Shown here piece by piece: positions 34,062 to 42,004 of a stretch of DNA of 64,000 bases. Every line of letters starts with the position of its first letter. Within the stretch, counting starts at the first letter, position 1. The position numbers were made by a program, and so were the translations under genes. Below the pieces are notes generated by a model that made no database searches, was not told where the DNA came from, and saw nothing but the letters and a program-made list of their open reading frames with translations. Origin of the DNA: JAWVFM01 sp963841455 (GTDB lineage Bacteria > Actinomycetota > Thermoleophilia > Solirubrobacterales > 70-9); NCBI GenBank assembly GCA_963841455.1, contig CAWJCU010000003.1, forward strand, positions 430,472 to 494,471. Reading direction: 5' to 3'.

Positions 34062-35399
34062 ATGAACTTCGCCTACACCGATGAGCAGCTCGAGTTCAAG
34101 CAGGAGTGCCATCGGTTTGCGGCTGACGTGATCCGCCCAGCGGCCCCGCAGCACGATCGCGACGAGTCGACCCCGTGGGAGGTCATCAAGGCGGCGCGCG
34201 AGCGAGGTTTCCACGGGATCGAGTCGATCCAGACGCTCGGGACGGACCCCGACGGCATCCTCGGCACGATCTACGCCGAGGAGCTCCACTGGGGGTGCGC
34301 GGGGATCGCCCTCGCGATCTCGGGCTCGAGCCTCGCGGCGGCCGGCCTCGCCTCGTCGGGCACGCCCGAGCAGATCGCCGAGTGGGTCCCGCAGTGCTTC
34401 GGCCTCGGCGACGAGATCAAGCTCGGCGCCTATGCGGTGACCGAGCCGCAGGCGGGCTCCGACGTCAAGAGCCTACGCACTACCGCGAAGCGCGACGGCG
34501 ACGAGTGGGTGCTCAACGGAACCAAGGTTTTCATCACCAACGGCGGCATCGCCGACGTCCACGTCGTAGTGGCGACCGTCGACCCCGAGCTCGGCCACCG
34601 CGGACAGGCGTCGTTCGTCGTCGGGAAGGGGACGCCGGGCCTCGAGCAGGGCAAGAAGGAGTCGAAGATCGGCATTCGGGCTTCGCACACTGCCGAGGTG
34701 ATCCTCGAGGACTGCCGTGTACCGCTCGAGAACCTCCTCGGAGGCATGGACAAGCTGGAGCGAAAGCTCCAGCGCGCCCGCTCGGGCGAGTCGTCCGGAC
34801 GCGCTTCGAACGCGCTCGCGACCTTCGAGCTCACGCGCCCGATCGTTGGCGCCTCGGCGCTCGGTATCGCCCGCGCGGCCTACGAATGGACCGTCGGCTA
34901 TCTCCTCTCCGACGGCGTGATCGACGACCCGACAGAGCTTTGGCTCGACGAGGGCTCGACGGCCGGAAGGCCGCCTCTCGAGCGCCAGTCGGTGCAGCAG
35001 CGGCTCGCCGACGTAGCGATGGAGATCGACGCCGCCCGCCTCCTCGTTCAGCGTGCCTCATGGATGGGCCGCAACGGGGTCCCGCTCACCGGCGGCCAGG
35101 GCTCCATGTCGAAGCTCAAGGGCGGCGACGTCGCGATGTGGGCCACCCGAACCTGCATGGACCTCGCGGGGCCGTACGCGTTGAGCGCCGAGTGCCCGCT
35201 CGAGAAGTGGTTCCGCGACGCCAAGATCTACCAGCTCTTCGAGGGCACGGCGGAGGTGCAGCGGCTCGTCGTCGCCCGGATGCAGGTGGCCGAGTACCGC
35301 CGCGAGCTCGCCGAGGGCCTCGAGGTGGCGGCCGACGCAATGGCGGCGAACGCCGCCGCGCCGAATGGCAAGCCCGCGGCCGCACAGGTCGCCGTCTGA
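34062..35399 (+). CDS. Acyl-CoA dehydrogenase
   Basis: 445-residue FAD flavoprotein oxidising acyl-CoA to trans-2-enoyl-CoA. GGAGGTCCA lies ahead of the ATG. Residues 90–130 include the helical N-domain (ILGTIYAEELHWGCAGIALA). The signature AYAVTEPQAGSDVKSLRTTA is near residue 128, followed by WVLNGTKVFITNGGIADVHV. The C-terminal domain has PIVGASALGIARAAYEWTV, and the end motif LFEGTAEVQRLVVARM covers the region of the catalytic base. The Ala-rich C-terminal tail extends past the usual end. The palindrome at 34025 suggests regulated expression. Acyl-chain specificity is not visible. Confidence 0.93.
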   Translation: MNFAYTDEQLEFKQECHRFAADVIRPAAPQHDRDESTPWEVIKAARERGFHGIESIQTLGTDPDGILGTIYAEELHWGCAGIALAISGSSLAAAGLASSGTPEQIAEWVPQCFGLGDEIKLGAYAVTEPQAGSDVKSLRTTAKRDGDEWVLNGTKVFITNGGIADVHVVVATVDPELGHRGQASFVVGKGTPGLEQGKKESKIGIRASHTAEVILEDCRVPLENLLGGMDKLERKLQRARSGESSGRASNALATFELTRPIVGASALGIARAAYEWTVGYLLSDGVIDDPTELWLDEGSTAGRPPLERQSVQQRLADVAMEIDAARLLVQRASWMGRNGVPLTGGQGSMSKLKGGDVAMWATRTCMDLAGPYALSAECPLEKWFRDAKIYQLFEGTAEVQRLVVARMQVAEYRRELAEGLEVAADAMAANAAAPNGKPAAAQVAV

Positions 35400-35561
35400 C
35401 GCACATTCCCTAAAGAGACGCCCCTTCTGGCGGGAAATCCCTGCAATTCGCGTTGCAGAACCGCCTAAAGATGTTAAGGAATGCTTGCAATTAGGGCCCG
35501 GATTGGTAGTCTCGGCCGCCCCGGCCGTGGCTGCCCGCTGCCCGCCCTGCCCTTCTTGATT
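35400..35561 (+). promoter_or_regulatory. Leader region of the M23 peptidase gene with a short hairpin
   Basis: 160 bp between the acyl-CoA dehydrogenase and the peptidase start. It contains CTGCAA-TTCGCG-TTGCAG (35441–35458), a 6-bp stem, and two CTAAAGA boxes at about 35410 and 35465. A promoter-like TTGCAA-N16-TAGTCT spans about 35488 to 35515. A c-di-AMP riboswitch of the ydaO type, often found ahead of such genes, was looked for but its conserved core is not seen. Confidence 0.3.
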
Positions 35562-36761
35562 GTGATCGGACAGACCAGACGATGGCGCCTACTCGGCGCC
35601 GTGATCGCATGTGCGGCGACCTTCGCGATCGCCGGCGTCGCCGCCGCGCCCGCGCAGGACCTTCACTCCCAGCTCCAGCAGAAGCAGGCGCAGCTGAAGC
35701 AGACAAAGACCCGGGAGGGTGTCCTCTCGACGACGATTCAGCGCTACGACACGGAGCTCCACCGTCTCCAGGGGCAGGTCGCCTCGCTTCGCAACCAGAT
35801 CGCGATCGCCCAGGTGCAGCTCCGCCGCGTCAAGGCTGAGCTCGCCCTCGACAAGCAGCGCCTCAGCGTGCTGAGGGACCGGCTGCACCGCGCCCTGAAG
35901 GCGCTGGAGCAGCGCCTCGTCGCCATCTACAAGGCCGGCGAGCCCGACGTGATGAGCGTGATCCTGAGCGCGCACGGCTTCGACGATCTCGCCACCCGAG
36001 CCGACTACTTGAAGAACATCCAGCAGCAGGACACCCACCTCGCAGCGAGCGTCCGCGACCTTCGCAACAGCGCGCGCCAGACGGTGAAGCGGGTGACCGG
36101 CGAGCGGAACACGATCGCCGACCGCAAGGCGCAGCTCGAGAGCGCCCAGCGGCAACTCGCCATCCGCCAGGGCGAGCTCGCCACGGCTCGCGCCAACCAG
36201 CAGTCCGCCCTTCAGAAGGTGAAGGACTCCCAGGTCAAGCTCGAGGGCGACGTCTCCGCCATCCAGGGGAAGATCGCCGCGCAGATTGCCGCGGCGCAGG
36301 CAGCAGCGGCGGCCACCTCGACCGCGGTTCCCGCGGGACCGCCCGTGCCGGGCAGCACCGGCTCCGGGCAAACCAGCGGCACGGGCATGATCTGGCCGGT
36401 CAACGGGCCAGTGACATCGCCGTTCTGCGAGACGCGCCCGTGGGAGGCATGCCATCCCGGCATCGACATCGGGGTGCCGACCGGCACACCGATCCGCGCC
36501 GCCCTCGCGGGAACCGTGATGTTCACCGACTCGGAGGCGACGAGCGGTGGCTACGGCAACTACACCTGCATCGACCACGGCAACGGCCTGTCCACCTGCT
36601 ACGCCCACCAGGAGCGCTTCGCAGTCTCCCAGGGCCAGCACGTGAGCCAGGGCCAGGTGATCGGCTACTCCGACTGCACCGGCCTGTGCTTCGGGCCGCA
36701 CCTGCACTTCGAGGTGCGGATCGACGGCCAGGTGACCGACCCCATGGCCTACTTGCCATAG
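35562..36761 (+). CDS. Secreted M23-family peptidoglycan endopeptidase with coiled-coil region
   Basis: About 399 residues from GTG 35562. A signal peptide (WRLLGAVIACAATFAIAGVA) is followed by a long coiled coil (residues ~30–250, repeats such as LHSQLQQKQAQLKQTKTREG and KAELALDKQRLSVLRDRLHR), an EnvC/CwlO-like layout. The C-terminal M23 domain carries CHPGIDIGVPTGTPIRAALA with the first zinc ligands (His and Asp), STCYAHQERFAVSQGQHVSQ, and GPHLHFEVRIDG (HxH) near residue 385. It should cleave peptide cross-links in the wall. The open frame starts at 35481; the GTG at 35562 gives the best signal peptide. Followed by 107 bp to the low-complexity gene. Confidence 0.85.
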   Translation: MIGQTRRWRLLGAVIACAATFAIAGVAAAPAQDLHSQLQQKQAQLKQTKTREGVLSTTIQRYDTELHRLQGQVASLRNQIAIAQVQLRRVKAELALDKQRLSVLRDRLHRALKALEQRLVAIYKAGEPDVMSVILSAHGFDDLATRADYLKNIQQQDTHLAASVRDLRNSARQTVKRVTGERNTIADRKAQLESAQRQLAIRQGELATARANQQSALQKVKDSQVKLEGDVSAIQGKIAAQIAAAQAAAAATSTAVPAGPPVPGSTGSGQTSGTGMIWPVNGPVTSPFCETRPWEACHPGIDIGVPTGTPIRAALAGTVMFTDSEATSGGYGNYTCIDHGNGLSTCYAHQERFAVSQGQHVSQGQVIGYSDCTGLCFGPHLHFEVRIDGQVTDPMAYLP

Positions 36762-36786
36762 GCGCCGCTTTCGATCTAGAATTCAT

Positions 36787-36814
36787 TAAAGGTTCGGCTC
36801 GACCCTGCCGATAA
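36787..36814 (+). promoter_or_regulatory. WhiG/FliA (sigma-28) type promoter
   Basis: TAAA (36787–36790), 16 bp, then GCCGATAA (36807–36814). This fits the WhiG/SigD/FliA consensus TAAA-N15/16-GCCGATAA closely. It lies about 55 bp before the ATG at 36869. Flagellar or developmental control of that gene is inferred. Confidence 0.6.
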
Positions 36815-36868
36815 CAGGCTGAGCCGCGACTGCGGTCCCTCGACCGCGCGCGCTACGGACGGATCCGA

Positions 36869-37558
36869 ATGAGCAACGGCACAGCGATAGCCCAGCGCCC
36901 CCAGGCTCGCGCGTACCTCGCCGGCACTGGGGTCTCCCTGACTCTGGTGGCGGGCGCCGTCGCGGTCTTCGTGGCCGTGGGCGCGTTCGTCGCCTTCAAG
37001 GGGCTTCCCTTCGGCGGTCATGGTGCGACCAGCGGCAGCGTCAGCCTTCGCGCTCAGGCGCGGGCGGCCGCCGCCAACGCGGGCGCCGCGCTCGGAGGCG
37101 CTCCGGGCGCCGTCGCCGCGACGCCCGGCGGAGCCGCGGCCGGCGCATCGGCGCGCCGGGGCGGGGGCGGCGGCGGAGGCAAGGGCGGCCGGGCCAACGG
37201 CGCTGCGACCAGCACCGCGGGCGGGGGCACGGCTCCCGGCGCGGTTGCGCCCGGCGGAAGCACCGGCTCGGGCGGGACGACGGGCGGTGGCCAGACGCCG
37301 CCGCCCACTCCCACGCCCGCCCAGAGCCCCGGCGCGGTCCAGGGGACTGTCAACGGCGTCGACAGCGCCGCCGGCAACGTCGGGATCCACACCGGCCTCG
37401 GTGACGCCACCGGCCCGGTCACCAAGCCGGTCGACGACGCCGTGGACGGCGCCGTCGACGGTGTCGGCAGGCTGCTCGGCGACCCACACGCGGGCGACCA
37501 CCTCGGTCAGGGCGTCGGCGGCGCCGTGGGCGGCCTGCTCGGCGGCGGCGGCAGCTGA
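36869..37558 (+). CDS. Membrane-anchored Ala/Gly/Pro-rich protein
   Basis: 229-residue low-complexity protein. Residues 16–43 form one hydrophobic helix (YLAGTGVSLTLVAGAVAVFV), then an extracytoplasmic part of Ala/Gly runs (ALGGAPGAVAATPGGAAAGA, GGGGGGG), a Pro/Thr linker (PPPTPTPAQSPG) and repeats of Gly-Asp-Val (PVDDAVDGAVDGVGRLLG). No enzyme domain. ATG 36869. It is preceded by the WhiG/FliA-type promoter and follows the M23 peptidase, so it may be a surface or flagellum-related structural protein; that is inference. Its 3' end lies 7 bp before copy D of the double-hairpin element. Confidence 0.65.
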   Translation: MSNGTAIAQRPQARAYLAGTGVSLTLVAGAVAVFVAVGAFVAFKGLPFGGHGATSGSVSLRAQARAAAANAGAALGGAPGAVAATPGGAAAGASARRGGGGGGGKGGRANGAATSTAGGGTAPGAVAPGGSTGSGGTTGGGQTPPPTPTPAQSPGAVQGTVNGVDSAAGNVGIHTGLGDATGPVTKPVDDAVDGAVDGVGRLLGDPHAGDHLGQGVGGAVGGLLGGGGS

Positions 37559-37565
37559 TACCCCT

Positions 37566-37613
37566 GAGGGCGCCGACGGCGCCCTCACATGCTTCTCTCG
37601 GAGCTAAAGCTCC
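37566..37613 (-). repeat. Double-hairpin element, copy D
   Basis: On the minus strand: stem 1 GGAGC-TTTA-GCTCC, linker GAGAGAAGCATGTGA, stem 2 GAGGGCGCC-GTC-GGCGCCCTC (9 bp). It starts inside the last codons and stop (TAG at 37604) of the alpha/beta-hydrolase gene. The linker shares AGCATGTRA with the other copies. It sits between two converging genes. Confidence 0.72.
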
Positions 37614-38368
37614 TCACCACCGCTCTTCGCGAGCTCCCTCTCCATCCACCGCAGGGTGACCTCCTGCAGCTCGCCGTCGTGCTGCACCGACCGGTGATGG
37701 CCGCCCGTCACCACGACCAGCTTCCGCGCCTCGGCCGCCCGGGCATAGAGCTCCTCGCTCCAGGTGTAGGGGATCCTCTCGTCGCCCCGCGCGTGCGCGA
37801 GAAAGAGCGGCTTCGTCCCCATGAGCGCGACCGCGTCGCGGAGGTCGTGCTCGCCCAGCCACGCGTCCAGGCCCGCCGTTGCCTCGGGCGAGGCGCGGAA
37901 CTCGAGCTCGCCCGACCGCAGGCCGCGCCTCAGGTCGTCCTCTCCGGCCGGGCAGATCGCGATCGCCCCCGCGATGGCGTCGGCGCTCGCGGCCGCGTGA
38001 ATCGCCATGAAGCCGCCCATGCTCGAACCGCGCGCGCAGATACGGTGCCGATCGACGCCGTCGACGGCCGCGAGGAACGAGGCCATGCGGCCGACGTCGG
38101 CCAGAGCCGCCGGGCCCATCTCGTCGTCGGACTCTCCGTGCCCGCGCTGGTCGTACGCGAGCGCGGCCCAGCCGCGGGCCGCGCAGGCGCGCGCGAAGTC
38201 GGCGTGGTTCTCCTTGCGCGACCCGGCGCCGTGCAGGATGAGCATCCCCGGGTGGCTCCGTGAGCCGCGGTCGGGCAGCCAGAGCAGGTACGGGCGCCGG
38301 CCCTCGACGCCCGTGGCGCTCGGCTGTCTGGGAAGGCGGCTGCCAGCCACGGGCCGCAAGCTAGTCAC
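37604..38368 (-). CDS. Alpha/beta-fold hydrolase
   Basis: 254-residue serine hydrolase. GMLILHGAGSRKENHADFAR carries the oxyanion-hole HGAG. AALAYDQRGHGESDDE is the DQRGHG loop, and ICARGSSMGGFMAIHAAAS is the nucleophile elbow GxSxG. MGTKPLFLAHARGDERIPY gives the acid (Asp in GDERIP), and VTGGHHRSVQHDGELQE the catalytic His. No signal peptide. GTG at 38368 lies 12 bp from the divergent lysA start; it may share that promoter region. Substrate not evident. Confidence 0.82.
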   Translation of the reverse strand: MTSLRPVAGSRLPRQPSATGVEGRRPYLLWLPDRGSRSHPGMLILHGAGSRKENHADFARACAARGWAALAYDQRGHGESDDEMGPAALADVGRMASFLAAVDGVDRHRICARGSSMGGFMAIHAAASADAIAGAIAICPAGEDDLRRGLRSGELEFRASPEATAGLDAWLGEHDLRDAVALMGTKPLFLAHARGDERIPYTWSEELYARAAEARKLVVVTGGHHRSVQHDGELQEVTLRWMERELAKSGGEEL

Positions 38369-38380
38369 AATGCCCCTTCC

Positions 38381-39673
38381 ATGAGCCCCGTCGCAGAGAT
38401 TCCGCGGGTCGAGGGGTCGGCGGTCTACCCGCTCGGCTCGCGTGTCACCGAGCGCGGCCACGTCGAGGTGGGGGGCTGCGACCTCGTCGAGCTCGCGCGC
38501 GAGTTCGGCACGCCCGCCTACGTGTACGCGGAGGGCGACATCCGCGCTCGCGCGCGCTCCTACGTCGACGCGTTCCGGGCGCGGACGGACGACTTCGAGG
38601 TGATCTACGCGAGCAAGGCGGCGCCCTTCGTCGCCGCCTGCCGGATCGCCCGCGAGGAGGGCCTGGGGATCGAGGTCGCCTCCGGGGGGGAGCTCGAGGC
38701 CGCGCTGCGGGCCGGCTTCGAGGGTGACCGGATCTACCTCCACGGCAACAACAAGACCGAGGCCGAGCTTCGCGCCGCGATCGACGCGCGGGTCGGCAAC
38801 GTCATCGTCGACTCCTTCGACGAGATCGCGCGTCTCGAGCGGCTCCTCGACCGGCCCCAGGACGTGCTTATCAGGGTGACCCCGGGGATCAAGGCCTCCA
38901 CCCACTCATATGTCCAGACGGGCCAGCTCGACTCGAAGTTCGGTTTCGGCCTCGACGACGGGCTGGCCGAGCGGGCGGTCGAAACGATCCGCGCGTCAGG
39001 TCGCCTCGAGCTGGTCGGCCTCCACGCCCACATCGGCTCCCAGATCTTCGAGCTCGAGCCGTTCACCCGGGCGATCGAGGCCCTGGCGGGCCTCGCCGGG
39101 GAGGATTGCCGCCTGCTCAACGTCGGCGGGGGCCTCGGCATCGCCTACACCAACGAGGATTCGCCTCCGTCGATCGAGGACTACGTCGACCTGAAGGTGC
39201 GGGGCGTTCAGGCCGTGTTCGGCGATGCGCCGCGGATCATCGTCGAGCCTGGGAGGTCGCTCGTCGGCTCCGCCGGGGTCACGATCTACACCGTCGGCAC
39301 GGTGAAGGAGATCCCCGGGGTCCGCACCTACCTCGCGGTCGACGGCGGGATGTCGGACAACATGCGGCCGATGCTCTACGGCGCCCGCTACGAGGCCCTC
39401 ATCGCCGACCGTGCCTCGGAGCCGGCGGACACGGTGGCCACGATCGCCGGCATGCACTGCGAGTCGGGTGACGTGCTGGTGCGGGACGCCAGGCTCGCCT
39501 CGCCCCGGATCGGGGACGTTCTCGTCACGCCCGCCACCGGCGCCTACGGGTACTCGATGGCGTCGAACTACAACGGCGTCGCGCGGCCCCCGGTCATCCT
39601 CTGCCGTGACGGCGACGCGATCGTCGCCGTGCGGCGGGAGACCTACGACGATCTCTTCTCCCGCGATGCCTGA
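38381..39673 (+). CDS. lysA: Diaminopimelate decarboxylase
   Basis: 430-residue PLP enzyme of the alanine-racemase/ODC-like fold that forms L-lysine from meso-diaminopimelate. FEVIYASKAAPFVAACRIAR holds the Schiff-base Lys near residue 73. GLGIEVASGGELEAALRAG follows near 90, and LVGLHAHIGSQIFELEPF near 210. The PLP-phosphate loop LLNVGGGLGIAYTNEDSPPS and VEPGRSLVGSAGVTIY (EPGR) are both present. The catalytic Cys is in MHCESGDVLVRDA, and the last conserved block is TGAYGYSMASNYNG. It overlaps the hom gene (39666–39673) and starts a lysine/threonine operon. Confidence 0.93.
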   Translation: MSPVAEIPRVEGSAVYPLGSRVTERGHVEVGGCDLVELAREFGTPAYVYAEGDIRARARSYVDAFRARTDDFEVIYASKAAPFVAACRIAREEGLGIEVASGGELEAALRAGFEGDRIYLHGNNKTEAELRAAIDARVGNVIVDSFDEIARLERLLDRPQDVLIRVTPGIKASTHSYVQTGQLDSKFGFGLDDGLAERAVETIRASGRLELVGLHAHIGSQIFELEPFTRAIEALAGLAGEDCRLLNVGGGLGIAYTNEDSPPSIEDYVDLKVRGVQAVFGDAPRIIVEPGRSLVGSAGVTIYTVGTVKEIPGVRTYLAVDGGMSDNMRPMLYGARYEALIADRASEPADTVATIAGMHCESGDVLVRDARLASPRIGDVLVTPATGAYGYSMASNYNGVARPPVILCRDGDAIVAVRRETYDDLFSRDA

Positions 39674-40889
39674 CGCCGCGCGGGTTGGCCTCCTCGGCCA
39701 CGGGACGGTCGGCTCGGCGTTCGCCTCCCTCCTCGCGGAGCGCGCGGGGGCAATCGGCGCGGCCTCCGGGAGGCGACCGGAGCTCGTCGGCGTCCTGCGG
39801 CGCTCCGAGGGCGACTTCGACGAGATCCTCTCCTCGTCCGAGGTGGTGGTCGAGCTGATCGGCGGCACCGACCCGGCGCGCGACTACGTGCTGCGCGCTC
39901 TCAACTCGGGACGCCACGTGGTCACCGCAAACAAGCAGCTCGTGGCCCAGCACGGCGACGAGCTCTTCGCCGCCGCACGCGGGGCCGGGGTTCAGCTTCG
40001 CTTCGAGGCCGCCGTCGCCGGGGTCGTACCGGTGATCAGGGTCATCCAGGAGAGCCTCGCCACCACCGAGATCACGAAGGTGTTCGGCATCGTCAACGGC
40101 ACCACCAACTTCATCCTCTCCGAGATGGCGTCGACGGGGGCCAGCTACGCCGACGCGCTCTCGCGAGCCCAGGCGCTCGGCTACGCCGAGGCCGACCCGA
40201 GCGACGACGTGGGCGGGGCGGACGCCGCCGCGAAGATGGCGATCCTCGCGCGGCTCGCCTTCCACACGCCGGTCGGCCTCGACGACGTCTACTTCGAGGG
40301 CATCACGGCGATCCAGCCCGACGACTTGGCCTACGCGAAGGAGCTGGGGCTCTCGCTGAAGCTCCTCGGCGTGGCCGAGCGGCTGGGGGGCGGGATCAGC
40401 GTTCGCGTGTATCCCTGCTTCCTCTACCCGGGGCACCCGCTGGCTCCGGTGTCGGGGCCGTTCAACGCGGTGATGGTCGAGGCACCGGCAATCACCGAGA
40501 TCACGATGTCGGGCCCCGGCGCGGGTGGAACGGAGACGGCGACGGCCGTGCTCGGCGACGTCGTCTCGATCCTCGCGGGAGAGGCCCCGGTCCACGAGCC
40601 GCGGGAGCGCCTGCCGATCGTGCGGGAGGCGGTCTCATCGTTCTACCTCCACCTCGAGGTGGCGGACCGCCCGGGCGTGCTGGCTCAGGTCGCCGATGTC
40701 CTCGGCCGGAATGATGTCTCGGTGCGAAGCGTCGTCCAGCGCGGGCTCGGCGCCGACGCCCGCCTCGTCATGGTGATGCACGCCGGCCCGGAGGAGCGGT
40801 TCTATGCGGCGCTTTCCGAGATCGCCCCGCTCGACTTCGTCCGCGCCGCCCCGCGAGCGATCCGGGTCATCGAGGAGGAGTTCATCTGA
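39666..40889 (+). CDS. hom: Homoserine dehydrogenase
   Basis: 407-residue monofunctional enzyme reducing aspartate semialdehyde to homoserine. The Rossmann motif is GLLGHGTVGSAFASLLAER at the start. VVTANKQLVAQHGDELFAAA is near residue 80, with FEAAVAGVVPVIRVIQESL near 118 and the substrate-site GIVNGTTNFILSEMASTG near 145. ALGYAEADPSDDVGGADAAAKMAILARLA contains the catalytic Lys/Asp region. A C-terminal ACT domain (FYLHLEVADRPGVLAQVADV) supports feedback control by threonine. ATG at 39666 overlaps the lysA end; its stop overlaps the thrC start. Confidence 0.93.
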   Translation: MPDAARVGLLGHGTVGSAFASLLAERAGAIGAASGRRPELVGVLRRSEGDFDEILSSSEVVVELIGGTDPARDYVLRALNSGRHVVTANKQLVAQHGDELFAAARGAGVQLRFEAAVAGVVPVIRVIQESLATTEITKVFGIVNGTTNFILSEMASTGASYADALSRAQALGYAEADPSDDVGGADAAAKMAILARLAFHTPVGLDDVYFEGITAIQPDDLAYAKELGLSLKLLGVAERLGGGISVRVYPCFLYPGHPLAPVSGPFNAVMVEAPAITEITMSGPGAGGTETATAVLGDVVSILAGEAPVHEPRERLPIVREAVSSFYLHLEVADRPGVLAQVADVLGRNDVSVRSVVQRGLGADARLVMVMHAGPEERFYAALSEIAPLDFVRAAPRAIRVIEEEFI

Positions 40890-41923
40890 GCCCGCAGCCG
40901 CTCATCGATCGATACCGCGATCGGCTGTCGATCGAGCCCGGCGACCCCGTGGTGACGCTCAACGAGGGCTCGACCCCGTTGGTGGAGGCGCCGGTGATCT
41001 CAGAGCGCGTCGGCGCTCGAGTGCTGCTGAAGCTCGAGGGCGCGAACCCAACGGGCAGCTTCAAGGACAGGGGCATGACGGTCGCCGTTTCGCGGGCGAA
41101 GGGCGCCGGCGCCGAGGCCGTCATCTGCGCGTCCACGGGAAACACGGCGGCCAGCGCGGCCGCGTACGCGGCGCGCGCGGGGCTGCGGGGCGCGGTGATC
41201 GTTCCCGAGGGGAAGATCGCCATCGGGAAGCTCGCCCAGGCGCTGATGCACGGGGCTCGCGTGATCGCCCTGCGCGGCAACTTCGACGAGGCGCTCGAGA
41301 TCGTGCGCGAGCTCGCGAAGCGACACCCCGTGGAGCTCGTCAACTCCGTGAACCCGCACCGGATCGAGGGGCAGAAGACGGCCGCGTTCGAGGTCTGCGA
41401 CGAGCTGGGCGGCCCGCCCGACGCGCTCGCGATCCCGGTGGGGAACGCGGGCAACATCACCGCCTGGTGGCGTGGCTTCGGCGAGTACGACGTCGCCCCT
41501 CGCCTCTACGGGTTCCAGGCCGCCGGCGCCGCACCGCTGGTGGAGGGCCATCCGATAGCGCAGCCGGAGACGATCGCCTCGGCGATCAGGATCGGCAACC
41601 CGGCGCGGTGGGAGGAGGCGATGGCGGCCGTCACAGCCTCGCGCGGGCGCATCGCCGCGGTCTCCGACGAGCAGATCCTCGACGCCTACCGGCTCCTCGC
41701 CTCGAGCGAGGGGGTCTTCTGCGAGCCGGCATCCGCTGCCTCCGTGGCCGGCGTTCTGGCGCACGGCCTGCCCGCCGCCGACGGCGGCGCGGCGCCCGAG
41801 ACGGTCGTCTGCGTGCTCACGGGCCATGGCCTGAAGGACCCGGATACCGCACTCGGCAAGGCGCCTGCGGTCATCGGCTGCTCGAACGACCTCGGCGAGG
41901 TCGAGCGAGCCGTCTTCGAATAA
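40886..41923 (+). CDS. thrC: Threonine synthase (start uncertain, probably CTG)
   Basis: About 345-residue PLP enzyme making threonine from O-phosphohomoserine. NPTGSFKDRGMTVAVSRAKG holds the Schiff-base Lys near residue 60. ICASTGNTAASAAAYAARAG follows near 90, and GNAGNITAWWRGFGEYD near 200 is the phosphate-binding tail. The N-terminal sequence LIDRYRDRLSIEPGDPVVTLNEGSTPLVE, typical of the family, lies upstream of the first ATG/GTG (GTG 40949), so translation probably starts at CTG 40886, overlapping the hom stop (CTGA). If a base was lost here the start could instead be a normal one. No thrB gene is seen beside it. Confidence 0.88.
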   Translation: MSPQPLIDRYRDRLSIEPGDPVVTLNEGSTPLVEAPVISERVGARVLLKLEGANPTGSFKDRGMTVAVSRAKGAGAEAVICASTGNTAASAAAYAARAGLRGAVIVPEGKIAIGKLAQALMHGARVIALRGNFDEALEIVRELAKRHPVELVNSVNPHRIEGQKTAAFEVCDELGGPPDALAIPVGNAGNITAWWRGFGEYDVAPRLYGFQAAGAAPLVEGHPIAQPETIASAIRIGNPARWEEAMAAVTASRGRIAAVSDEQILDAYRLLASSEGVFCEPASAASVAGVLAHGLPAADGGAAPETVVCVLTGHGLKDPDTALGKAPAVIGCSNDLGEVERAVFE

Positions 41924-42004
41924 AAGTCCAGACGCGGGAACTTCCGTCCAAAAAGCGATTGTCCGCCTTTCCTTGCGGGTACTGTCTGCCGAACAAGGAG
42001 GTGG

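Noticed and set aside
35400..35561. c-di-AMP (ydaO) riboswitch ahead of the M23 peptidase
   Set aside because: Context is typical, but the conserved GCCGAA/GGGGA core and pseudoknot partners are not seen; only a short hairpin is present.
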